Assembly (NCBI RefSeq): GCF_001439685.1
Contig: NZ_JYLH01000001.1
Location: forward strand, 576,012-640,011
Direction: 5' to 3'
DNA length: 64,000 bases
Source: Pseudomonas libanensis
GTDB lineage: Bacteria > Pseudomonadota > Gammaproteobacteria > Pseudomonadales > Pseudomonadaceae
The notes below the pieces were generated by a model. That model saw nothing but the letters and a program-made list of their open reading frames with translations, was not told where the DNA came from and did no database searches. The position numbers and the translations under genes were made by a program. Of this stretch, positions 11,501 to 18,806 are shown piece after piece. The first letter of the stretch is position 1. Each line of letters starts with the position of its first letter.

Positions 11501-13441
11501 GGCATGGCCGAAGGCAAGACGGTGATCGCCGCGCCGCTGATCGCCGAATTGTCGGCGCCGCGCTTCCTCGCGGGAGGTGACCAGACCACTTTGGCCCTGG
11601 ACCTCTCCAACCTGTCGGGCAAGGCGCAGAAGCTCGATGTGCAATTGACCGCCGAAGGACAGTTGGAGCTGGTCAACAGCGGCGCGCAATCGGTTGACCT
11701 CAAGCAAGGCCAGCGCACCACCCTGCGCATCCCGGTGAAGGCCTGGGGCGGTCTGGGCCAGGGCAAGATCAAGGTCAGTGTGAATGGCCTGGACCTGCCG
11801 GGGGAAAACCTGCCGCCGTTCAGCCGCGAATGGACCTTGGGCGTGCGCCCGGCGTATCCGGCGCTGCTCAAGCACTACCGCGCAGTGCTCAAGGATCAGC
11901 CATGGAGCCTGCCTGCCGGTACGCTGGACCAGTTCGATGCCTCCGGGCGCGAAGCGCTGTTGAGCCTGTCGAGCCGGCCACCGTTGAACCTGGGTGCACA
12001 GATCAGCGCACTTAAGGCCTACCCTTATGGGTGCCTGGAACAAACTGCCAGCGGCCTGTACCCATCGTTGTATGCCGATGACGCACTGCTCAAGCGCCTG
12101 AGCATCAAGGGCGAGCCGGATGCCGAGCGCAAGCGCAAGATCGAGTTGGGCATCGAGCGCCTGCTGGGCATGCAACGCTACAACGGCAGCTTCGGTTTGT
12201 GGGGCGCCGACGGCGAGGAAGAATATTGGCTGACGGCGTATGTGACCGACTTCCTGCTGCGCGCCCGCGACCAGGGCTTTGCCGTACCGCCTGAAGCCTT
12301 GAAGAAGGCCAGCGAACGTTTGTTGCGGTATGTGCAGGAGCGCAACCTGATCGAAGTCGACTACAGCGACAACGCCGAGCACACGCGGTTTGCCGTGCAG
12401 GCATACGCCGGCATGGTGCTGGCGCGCAGTCAACAGGCGCCGTTGGGAGCGTTGCGCAGCCTGTTCGAGCGGCGCAGCGATGCGCGCTCCGGGTTACCGC
12501 TGGTGCAGTTGGCCATCGCCTTGCAGAAAATGGGCGATCAACCGCGTGCGGATCAGGCGCTGTTGGCCGGGTTGGCGGCACAGCGCAGCAGCAAAGAATG
12601 GCTGGCCGACTATGGCAGCCCGTTGCGTGACCAGGCGATGATCCTGGCATTGCTGGAAGAAAATGACTTGGCCAAGGGCCAACGTGAAGAGCGTTTGTTC
12701 ACCCTCTCGGACCAGTTGGCCGCCAGCCCCTATCTATCGACCCAGGAGCGTAATTCACTGTTCCTCGCCGGGCGCCTCGGGTTTGCCAAACCGCAAGCCG
12801 ACTGGCAGGTGTCGCTCACCGGCAGCGACGGGACGCATGAGTTGAATAACCAGCAATCGACCCTGGCGTTGGAGGGCAAGCTGCTGTCCAGCGACCTGGC
12901 CTTGAGCAATCAGGGCGAAGCGCCGGTGTATCAGCAATTGACGATCTCGGGTTATCCACAAGTGCCGCCGGCTGCCGGTGGCGAAAACCTGAGCATCCGC
13001 CGCGAATACCTGGGCATGGACGGCCAGCCGCTGAACCTGCGTAGCCTCGCCAGCGGCGACCTGGTGCTGGTGCACCTGGCCGTCAGTGCCAAGCAGCGCG
13101 TGCCGGATGCCCTGGTGGTGGACCTGCTGCCCGCCGGCCTGGAACTGGAAAACCAGAACCTGGCCCAAAGCGCGGCCAGCCTGGAAAACGCCAGTAGCCA
13201 GGTGAAGCAATGGCGCGAGTCGATGCAGAATGCCTCGCTCAAGCATCAGGAGTTCAGGGATGACCGCTATGTGGCGGCGATGAACCTGGATGGCTATGGC
13301 ACCACCCATCTGCTGTACCTGGCGCGGGCGGTGACGCCGGGAACCTATCGCGTGCCGCCGCCGCAGGTGGAGTCGATGTATCGACCGAACTGGCAGGCGG
13401 TGGGCGAGACGCCGGGAGATATGGTGATCAAGGGCCGCTGA
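8543..13441 (+). CDS. yfhM: Bacterial alpha-2-macroglobulin, thioester type (YfhM/ECAM-like)
   Basis: A 1632-residue lipoprotein that traps proteases in the periplasm. The lipobox LSAC ends at Cys18, followed by Asp19, an inner-membrane retention signal in E. coli. MG-type beta domains fill the first 1100 residues. The thioester motif CLEQ is intact at 1164-1167 within an alpha/alpha-toroid region (about 1130-1430), so the protein should covalently tether attacking proteases. This matches E. coli YfhM (about 1650 aa) and differs from P. aeruginosa MagD, described as lacking the thioester. The partner pbpC follows after a small antisense gene; YfhM-PBP1c pairs are thought to guard and repair breached cell walls. 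Confidence 0.93.
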   Translation: MFNKGLFLACALALLSACDSSDKPAAPAAPAAPSVAPKTVKAAVDVAALKQRYAGRELSVVDVSEVQLDGASTLSVSFSIPLDPEQKFADKLHLVDSKSGKVDGAWELSDNLMELRLRHLEPQRKLVLTVDAGLKAVNDNQLAAEYTARLETRDLQATVGFASRGTLLPTRLAEGLPVIALNVDKIDVEFFRIKPESLPSFLAQWGRNTSLQSYESRELLPMADLVYGGRFDLNPARNTRETLLLPIAGLKQLQQPGVYLAVMRASGTYNYSQPATLFTLSDIGLSVHRYANRLDVFTQALEGGKALNGVELEILDAEGRVLGQGKTEDGGHAELALPKKAQVLLAKLGEQTSLLRLDSAALDLAEFDIGGQPSHPLQFFVFGPRDLYRPGETVLLNALLRDKDGNAVKPQPVSVEVRRPDEQVSRKFVWEADASGLYQYPLQLAAEAPTGRWQLVFDLGDGKPQLYEFLVEDFLPERLALELKGSDTALSPADNPVIQVNGRYLYGAPASGNRVSGQVYVRPLREAVKALPGYQFGSVTEEELSQDFELDESVLDANGEEALTLESKWAEAKSPLQLIVQASLQESGGRPITRRLVQPIWPAEQLPGLRGLFDGKETNGDGPVEFEVLVANQDGQKLAAQGLKVRLVRERRDYYWNYSDNDGWSYHYNEKFLNLDEQTLDIKAGDTAKVSFQVEWGPYRVEVEDPQTGLVSSVRFWAGYQAQDNTEGGAVRPDQVKLALDKPAYGDGDTANVTVTPPAAGKGYLLVESAEGPLWWQEIDVPAEGKSFAVKLDPKWSRHDLYVSALVIRPGERKANITPKRAVGLLHLPLDRTQRKLGLTLTAPEKMRPKQPLTVKIAARNADGSVPKQVHVLLAAVDVGILNITEYPTPDPYSSLFGRKAYGVDQFDIYGQLIEAGQGRLASLAFGGDAALAKGGKRPDTSVTIVALQSAPVTLNDKGEGEVSVNIPDFNGELRLMAQAWSDDRYGMAEGKTVIAAPLIAELSAPRFLAGGDQTTLALDLSNLSGKAQKLDVQLTAEGQLELVNSGAQSVDLKQGQRTTLRIPVKAWGGLGQGKIKVSVNGLDLPGENLPPFSREWTLGVRPAYPALLKHYRAVLKDQPWSLPAGTLDQFDASGREALLSLSSRPPLNLGAQISALKAYPYGCLEQTASGLYPSLYADDALLKRLSIKGEPDAERKRKIELGIERLLGMQRYNGSFGLWGADGEEEYWLTAYVTDFLLRARDQGFAVPPEALKKASERLLRYVQERNLIEVDYSDNAEHTRFAVQAYAGMVLARSQQAPLGALRSLFERRSDARSGLPLVQLAIALQKMGDQPRADQALLAGLAAQRSSKEWLADYGSPLRDQAMILALLEENDLAKGQREERLFTLSDQLAASPYLSTQERNSLFLAGRLGFAKPQADWQVSLTGSDGTHELNNQQSTLALEGKLLSSDLALSNQGEAPVYQQLTISGYPQVPPAAGGENLSIRREYLGMDGQPLNLRSLASGDLVLVHLAVSAKQRVPDALVVDLLPAGLELENQNLAQSAASLENASSQVKQWRESMQNASLKHQEFRDDRYVAAMNLDGYGTTHLLYLARAVTPGTYRVPPPQVESMYRPNWQAVGETPGDMVIKGR

Positions 13442-13466
13442 TCGCTGAATCTGAGATGGGGACTAC

Positions 13467-13494
13467 TGTGGGAGGGAACAAGCCCCCTCCCACA
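13467..13494. repeat. REP hairpin after the alpha-2-macroglobulin gene
   Basis: GTGGGAGGG and CCCTCCCAC arms close a short loop, a single REP palindrome lying between convergent genes. It may stabilise or end both transcripts. Confidence 0.75.
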
Positions 13495-13517
13495 AGTGAC
13501 TGGCACTGTCAGATAAA

Positions 13518-13811
13518 TCAGTGCACAACCCAACTGAGCAGCCACAGGCCCAGTAGCAGCCAGATGATGCCCATGATGATCGAGGCCCGCATGAAGGCGC
13601 GTACCGCCGAGTACAGCAAGAGCAGGCCGACGATCAGGGTGATGATGCTGATGATCGAGGTGTCCATGCCCAAGGTGCGCGACAGGCCATCGATAAAGTT
13701 GCCGCCGGCGTGGGTCAAGGCCCCGAACAACCCACTGAGCCCATCGACGATGAACCGGATGACGGAGCCGAGCGCCTGGCCCAACCATTCGAAAAAGCTT
13801 TCTACCTGCAT
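13518..13811 (-). CDS. Small conserved membrane protein
   Basis: 97 residues starting MQVESFFEWLGQALG at 13811. An amphipathic N-terminal region is followed by two close hydrophobic segments (about residues 50-70 and 75-95, rich in Ile/Leu/Val), ending in WVVH. I do not recognise a named family; similar short proteins are annotated as hypothetical membrane proteins in Pseudomonas. It lies antisense between yfhM and pbpC, so it splits a pair that is adjacent in many genomes. The longer frame to 14069 would run into pbpC and was discounted. Function is unknown. Confidence 0.7.
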   Translation of the reverse strand: MQVESFFEWLGQALGSVIRFIVDGLSGLFGALTHAGGNFIDGLSRTLGMDTSIISIITLIVGLLLLYSAVRAFMRASIIMGIIWLLLGLWLLSWVVH

Positions 13812-13902
13812 GTGCGTGTCCTGAATAAGAAGGTGGGCGTGACTGTGCCTTTGGTCGTTATTGCCACAGGCTAGTTCCCTACAAGCATAGAGGTTTGCCC
13901 GC

Positions 13903-16233
13903 TTGAATTTGCGTTTTGTTGCCCGCTGGACCCTGGCGAGCCTGCTGTTGGTGATTGCCTTGCTGTGGCTGGCTGATCGGATCTGGCCATTGCCCTTGCC
14001 CCAGGACGACCTGGCCCGGGTGGTGCTGGCCGAGGATGGCACACCACTGTGGCGGTTTGCCGATGCCAATGGGGTGTGGCGCTATCCGGTGCGTACCAGC
14101 GAAGTGTCGCCGTATTATCTCGATGCATTGCTCACTTACGAAGATCGCTGGTTCTACCAGCACCCTGGGGTCAACCCGTTGGCGCTGGTGCGGGCAACGT
14201 GGCAAAACCTCACAGGTTCACGGGTGGTCTCCGGCGGCAGCACCTTGTCGATGCAAGTCGCGCGCTTGCTCGACCCGCACTCGCGCACCCTGCATGGCAA
14301 GTTGCGCCAGCTGTGGCGCACTGCGCAGTTGGAGTGGCACCTGTCCAAGGACGAAATCCTCAACCTGTACCTCAACCGTGCGCCCTTCGGCGGCACCTTG
14401 CAGGGCGTGGCGGCGGCGAGTTGGGCGTACCTGGGCAAGTCGCCGTCCCAACTGACCCACGCCGAAGCCGCGTTGCTCGCAGTATTGCCCCAGGCGCCGA
14501 GTCGCTTACGCCCGGATCGGCACCCGCAGCGCGCCCAGGAGGCCCGCGACAAGGTGCTGCGCCGCCTCGCCGAGTTCAAGGTATGGCCGCAATCGGCGGT
14601 CGATGAAGCCCTGGAAGAACCGCTGCTGCTCGCTCCGCGCCTGGAACCGAGCCTGGCGCCATTACTTGCACGCCGCCTCAACCGTCCGGACAGCCCGCCG
14701 CTGATCCGCACCACCCTGGATGCCACCTTGCAACGGCGTCTCGAAGACCTGCTGCTGGGCTGGCGCGCACGGCTGCCGGAACACACCTCGGCAGCGATCC
14801 TGGTGGTCGAGGAAGAAAGCATGGCCGTGCGCGCCTACCTGGGCTCGGTGGATATCAACGACACCAGGCGCTTTGGCCATGTGGACATGATCAGCGCGCT
14901 GCGTTCGCCCGGCTCCACGTTGAAACCCTTCCTGTATGGCATGGCCCTGGACGATGGCTTGATTCACTCCGAATCGCTGTTGCAGGACGTGCCTAGGCGT
15001 TATGGCGATTACCGGCCGGGCAACTTTTCCATGGGCTTCACCGGGGCAGTGCCGGCGAGCACGGCGCTGTCCAGCTCGTTGAACCTGCCGGCGGTGCAAT
15101 TGCTGGAAGCCTACGGGCCCAAGCGCTTTGCCGCGCAGATGCGCATCGGCGGCATGCCGTTGGCGCTGCCGGCGCTGGCCGAGCCGAACCTGGCGCTGAT
15201 CCTCGGTGGCGCGGGCAGTCGCCTGGAAGACTTGGTGAGCGGCTACAGCGCCTTGGCCCGCGACGGCAAGAGCGCCACCCTGCGACTGCAACCGGACGAC
15301 ACGCTCAGGGAACGGCCACTGCTGTCACCCGGGGCGGCCTGGATTGTGCGGCGCATCCTCAGCGGCCAGGCACGGCCCGATCGAGACCCGCGTGCCGAGC
15401 TGGTGCAACGCCCGGTGCTGGCGTGGAAAACCGGCACCAGCTATGGTTTTCGCGATGCCTGGGCAATTGGCGTGGGCCCGCGTTATTTGATCGGCGTATG
15501 GATCGGCCGTCCGGATGGCACGCCAGTGCCGGGCCAGTTCGGCCTGGCCTCGGCGGCGCCGTTGATGTTGCAGGTGCATGACGTGCTGACCAATCGTGAC
15601 AGCCAGCGCGGCATCAGCGCGCCGGTCAAACCGGTGCCGGCGAATGTTGGTGTGGCGGCGATCTGTTGGCCCCTGGGCCAGCCCATGAGCCGCAGCGACC
15701 CCAACTGCCGTCGCCAGCGCTTTGCCTGGACGCTGGACAACACCACGCCGCCCACCTTGCAGGCACTGGACCAACCCTTGAGTGTGGGCTTGATGGAAAG
15801 CATCTGGGTCAACGCCAAGGGGTTGAGGGTCGACGCCCATTGCCCAGGCGCACAGGCCAAGCACCTTGCCCTGTGGCCGGCGCCGCTGGAACCCTGGTTG
15901 CCAAGGATCGAGCGCCGTGAGACGCGCATCCCTGCACCTGACCCGGACTGCCCGCCACCGGCGCTGGCTGCGTCGTCGCCGTTGTCCATCGTAGGGGTAC
16001 GCGAAGGCGACCAACTGCGCTTGCCGGCTGCCAGCCAACAAACCCTGCGCCTGAAAATTTCCGCCCTGGGTGGCAGTGGTCGGCGCTGGTGGTTCCTTAA
16101 TGGCGCGCCGTTGGGTGACAGCGCCAATCAGGACAGTATCAGTGCCAGTTTCGAGCGGTTGGGCCGCTATCAGCTAAGCGTTCTGGATGAGGCTGGGCAA
16201 ACCGCCAGGCTTGAGTTCAGCGTTGTTGATTAG
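13903..16233 (+). CDS. pbpC: Penicillin-binding protein 1C
   Basis: A 776-residue bifunctional murein synthase: one N-terminal membrane anchor (about 8-26), a GT51 glycosyltransferase domain (about 60-220, with EDRWFYQHPG and GGSTLSMQ), a penicillin-binding transpeptidase domain with SxxK at S338-K341 (STLK) and KTG at 509-511, and a C-terminal BiPBP-type beta domain. It polymerises and cross-links peptidoglycan at the inner membrane. The start is TTG at 13903, supported by TAGAGG nine bases upstream and by lack of an in-frame ATG. With yfhM it forms the usual alpha-2-macroglobulin/PBP1c pair. Confidence 0.94.
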   Translation: MNLRFVARWTLASLLLVIALLWLADRIWPLPLPQDDLARVVLAEDGTPLWRFADANGVWRYPVRTSEVSPYYLDALLTYEDRWFYQHPGVNPLALVRATWQNLTGSRVVSGGSTLSMQVARLLDPHSRTLHGKLRQLWRTAQLEWHLSKDEILNLYLNRAPFGGTLQGVAAASWAYLGKSPSQLTHAEAALLAVLPQAPSRLRPDRHPQRAQEARDKVLRRLAEFKVWPQSAVDEALEEPLLLAPRLEPSLAPLLARRLNRPDSPPLIRTTLDATLQRRLEDLLLGWRARLPEHTSAAILVVEEESMAVRAYLGSVDINDTRRFGHVDMISALRSPGSTLKPFLYGMALDDGLIHSESLLQDVPRRYGDYRPGNFSMGFTGAVPASTALSSSLNLPAVQLLEAYGPKRFAAQMRIGGMPLALPALAEPNLALILGGAGSRLEDLVSGYSALARDGKSATLRLQPDDTLRERPLLSPGAAWIVRRILSGQARPDRDPRAELVQRPVLAWKTGTSYGFRDAWAIGVGPRYLIGVWIGRPDGTPVPGQFGLASAAPLMLQVHDVLTNRDSQRGISAPVKPVPANVGVAAICWPLGQPMSRSDPNCRRQRFAWTLDNTTPPTLQALDQPLSVGLMESIWVNAKGLRVDAHCPGAQAKHLALWPAPLEPWLPRIERRETRIPAPDPDCPPPALAASSPLSIVGVREGDQLRLPAASQQTLRLKISALGGSGRRWWFLNGAPLGDSANQDSISASFERLGRYQLSVLDEAGQTARLEFSVVD

Positions 16234-16318
16234 GGCCTCATCGGGGGCAAGCCCCCTCCCACATTTTGAAATGTATTCACAAATCAAGTGTGGGAGGGGG
16301 CTTGCCCCCGATGGCGGC
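16234..16318. repeat. REP doublet after pbpC
   Basis: Two REP units in inverted order: CATCGGGGGCAAGCCCCCTC and, about 35 bases on, its near-complement GGGGGCTTGCCCCCGATGGC. Arms are of the GGGGGCTTGCCCCC subtype. The gap to the next gene otherwise shows no feature. Confidence 0.85.
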
Positions 16319-16393
16319 CTTGAGCACATCACCGCTATTCACTTGCCTTCAATCCCCATCCCCCTGAAGCTATACCCATTCAGGAGCCCCCGC

Positions 16394-16702
16394 ATGAACC
16401 TTGAACACCTCACCGAACGCCTGCACCGCATTCGCGATACCAACGACTGGAAGCAGTTCCACAGCCCGAAAAACCTGGCCATGGCCGCCAGTGTGGAAAT
16501 GGCCGAACTGGTGGAAATCTTCCAGTGGCTTACCGAAGACCAGTCCCGCCAGCTTCCCGCCGATAAACTTGCCCATGCCGGCCAGGAAGTCGGCGATATT
16601 GTGTTGTGCCTGCTGTTGTTGTGCAGTGAGCTGGGCCTGGACATGAACGAAGTGGTGCGTGCCAAGCTGACCGACAGCGAGCGGCGGTTTGCCCATGGGT
16701 GA
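16394..16702 (+). CDS. MazG-like nucleotide pyrophosphohydrolase
   Basis: A 102-residue all-alpha protein with the MazG/dUTPase-like metal motif: ExxE at E35-E38 and ExxD at E65-D68. The family hydrolyses non-canonical or surplus (d)NTPs to monophosphates, a house-cleaning role. It starts at ATG 16394 (MNLEHLTERL); the longer upstream frame covers the REP and was discounted. The last eight bases overlap the start of cmoM, so the two genes are translationally coupled. Length fits the RS21-C6/YpjD-like short branch. Confidence 0.85.
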   Translation: MNLEHLTERLHRIRDTNDWKQFHSPKNLAMAASVEMAELVEIFQWLTEDQSRQLPADKLAHAGQEVGDIVLCLLLLCSELGLDMNEVVRAKLTDSERRFAHG

Positions 16703-17444
16703 TCGTCATTTCGACCAGTTGGCCACGCGTTTCGCCGAAAAAATCTATGGCGGCGCCAAGGGCGCGATTCGCCTGGCGGTGCTCCAGGCCGACCTGGCCG
16801 AGGCCTTGCCGCAGCGCCCGTTGCGCGTACTGGATATCGGCGCGGGCCTGGGGCATATGTCGCTGTGGCTGGCCGAGCACGGCCATCAGGTAACCTTGGC
16901 CGAGCCCGCCGCGCCGATGCTTGAAGGCGCCCGCCAGCGCTTTGCCGACGCCGGCCAGACCGCGACGTTTATCCATGCGCCGTGGCAAGACTTGCTCGGC
17001 CAACTCACCGAGCCTTACGATCTGGTGCTGTGCCATGCGGTGCTGGAATGGCTGGCCGAACCCCATGCCATTTTGCCGGTGCTGCATCAATTGACGTTGC
17101 CCGGCGGCTGGTTGTCCCTGGCGTTCTACAACCGTGATGCGTTGATCTACCGCAACCTGCTCAAAGGCCACTTCCGCAAAATGCGCAAGAACGATATGGC
17201 CGGTGAAAAGCAGAGCCTTACGCCGCAACAGCCCCTCGACCCACGGGAGTTGGCGGCGCAACTTGAAGGGATGTGGCAGGTCGAAAGCCAAAGTGGCGTG
17301 CGGGTGTTTCACGACTATATGCCGGTAGAATTCCAGGCCCGCGCCGATTTGCAGGACTTGTTGGAGATGGAACTCGCTCACCGTCGTCACCCAAGCTTTG
17401 CCGGACTTGGGCGTTATTTGCACTGGGTCTGCCGTCCGGTTTAA
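16695..17444 (+). CDS. cmoM: tRNA 5-carboxymethoxyuridine methyltransferase
   Basis: A 249-residue SAM-dependent class I methyltransferase. The SAM-binding motif I is LDIGAGLGHMS (about residues 48-58). The sequence start (MGDRHFDQLATRFAEKIYGG) and KGAIRLAVLQADL match CmoM (formerly SmtA), which methylates the carboxymethoxy group of cmo5U at tRNA wobble position 34. ATG 16695 sits inside the end of the MazG-like gene, giving an 8-base overlap. The NDMAGEKQSLTP stretch near 175 is also characteristic of the family. Confidence 0.88.
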   Translation: MGDRHFDQLATRFAEKIYGGAKGAIRLAVLQADLAEALPQRPLRVLDIGAGLGHMSLWLAEHGHQVTLAEPAAPMLEGARQRFADAGQTATFIHAPWQDLLGQLTEPYDLVLCHAVLEWLAEPHAILPVLHQLTLPGGWLSLAFYNRDALIYRNLLKGHFRKMRKNDMAGEKQSLTPQQPLDPRELAAQLEGMWQVESQSGVRVFHDYMPVEFQARADLQDLLEMELAHRRHPSFAGLGRYLHWVCRPV

Positions 17445-17468
17445 GCGGACCAGCCTGCGGAGGTCGAA

Positions 17469-18071
17469 ATGCGTCGTCTCTGTTTGATCCTGTTAGCCCT
17501 CGGCCTGGGCGCGTGTTCCAGCCCCAACCCCTACGTCGCCTCGTCGGCACCGATGCCGCCGGCCCCGGCCCAGGCGGCCACTACTTTTGATGCCAGTGCC
17601 TACCCGGCGCCCGTGCGTGACTATGGCGCCTACCGCAGTTGGGGCTGGCTCAACGGCCAGCTGCCGGCGGGCACGGCCTGGGCCGATTCGGCGCAGATTG
17701 CCGAGGCGGTCAGCGGCGCGCTCGACCAGCGCGGCCTGCGCCCCTTGCATGACAAGCGTGCCCCCGACCTGTTGGTGAGCGCCGACGTACGCCTGGAGAA
17801 ACGCCTGCGCCAGGTGCAGGACGACTATGGCTACGGTTACGGCGGTTATAACCGCTACGGCAACGGCTATGGCATGTACAACAGCGTGCCTGTGGTGCGC
17901 ACCTATGAAGTGACAGTGGCGGTGGCGCGTATCAGCCTGTTCGATGCGCGCACCCGCCAGCCGGTGTGGAGCACCAGCGCCGAAACCACCAGCCAGGGCA
18001 GCCTGAGCGAACGTGCCGATAGCTTGCGCAAGGCAATGCAGAAAGCAATGGCTGCCTATCCGCCCAGTTAG
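17469..18071 (+). CDS. DUF4136 lipoprotein (first of a tandem pair)
   Basis: A 200-residue lipoprotein: signal peptide with lipobox LGAC ending at Cys16, then a DUF4136 domain (about 40-195) with [10 protein letters not shown] near the start and a [16 protein letters not shown]yr/Gly patch near residues 118-133. It is probably outer-membrane anchored and periplasmic. The family has no defined function. It follows cmoM closely (about 24 bases), so it may share its transcript. The next gene is a clear paralogue. Confidence 0.85.
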   Translation: MRRLCLILLALGLGACSSPNPYVASSAPMPPAPAQAATTFDASAYPAPVRDYGAYRSWGWLNGQLPAGTAWADSAQIAEAVSGALDQRGLRPLHDKRAPDLLVSADVRLEKRLRQVQDDYGYGYGGYNRYGNGYGMYNSVPVVRTYEVTVAVARISLFDARTRQPVWSTSAETTSQGSLSERADSLRKAMQKAMAAYPPS

Positions 18072-18115
18072 CAGCTATTCTCATTTCAAGCTCACGTTGT
18101 TTTTGGAGAAGTGCC

Positions 18116-18673
18116 ATGTTTCGTCGTATCGCTGCACTTGCTGTCGTTGTGTTGCTGGGCGGTTGCCAGAGCAACCAGGTCAATCACGATTTCGACGCCA
18201 GCCGAGACTTCGGCGCGTACCGCAATTGGGCCTGGAAAGACCCGGCGTTGCAGTACCGCCCGGATGATCCGCGAATCAAGAGCGACCTTACCGAGCAACG
18301 CATCCGCCAGGCGGTGGGCGAACAGCTTGACCAGCGCGGCCTGCGCCCCGCAGCGGCCGGCACCAAGGCCGACCTGAATGTGCAGGCCTACCTGATCGTC
18401 GAAGACCGCCAGCAACAAGTCACCACCAATTACGGCGGCGCCTGGGGCGGCCCCTGGAATGGCTACTGGGGCGCGCCGATGTACAACGAAACGCGCAACA
18501 TCACCTACAAAGTGGCAACCATCCAGATCGATCTGCTCGACGGCAAGGACGGCAAGTTGGTATGGCGCGGCAGCGACGAGCAGATGATGGCCAGCACGCC
18601 TAATCCAGAGGACCGCAGCAAGGCTGTCCGTAGCACTGTGACCAAGATCCTCTCCAACTACCCACCGCACTGA
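18116..18673 (+). CDS. DUF4136 lipoprotein (second of a tandem pair)
   Basis: A 185-residue lipoprotein with lipobox LGGC ending at Cys17. The DUF4136 domain opens with DFGAYRNWAWKD and contains [20 protein letters not shown], matching the corresponding [16 protein letters not shown] of the upstream gene. The Tyr/Gly patch of the paralogue is replaced by NYGGAWGGPWNGYWGAP. A strong ribosome site (TTGGAGAA) precedes the ATG. The two look like an old local duplication. Function is unknown; an envelope location is inferred from the lipobox. Confidence 0.85.
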   Translation: MFRRIAALAVVVLLGGCQSNQVNHDFDASRDFGAYRNWAWKDPALQYRPDDPRIKSDLTEQRIRQAVGEQLDQRGLRPAAAGTKADLNVQAYLIVEDRQQQVTTNYGGAWGGPWNGYWGAPMYNETRNITYKVATIQIDLLDGKDGKLVWRGSDEQMMASTPNPEDRSKAVRSTVTKILSNYPPH

Positions 18674-18806
18674 TCGGCGCCCCTCCCACCTGCTCCAACG
18701 TTCACGGGATCTCCGTCAGTCGCCGATATGGCGAGTCGCCAGCAAGCTGCCAAAGCCTTGTCTACACTCCAGCACAACACCGGAGAGTTAGCGCAGGAGT
18801 GCTTTG

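Noticed and set aside
8462..12433. A 1323-codon open frame antisense to the alpha-2-macroglobulin gene
   Set aside because: Its composition (Gln/His/Arg/Leu-rich, no domain) is that of a GC-rich shadow frame, and the opposite strand encodes a clear family protein.
18804..18806. TTG three bases before the tadG ATG as start codon
   Set aside because: The ATG at 18807 is better spaced from GCAGGAG and is the commoner start codon.
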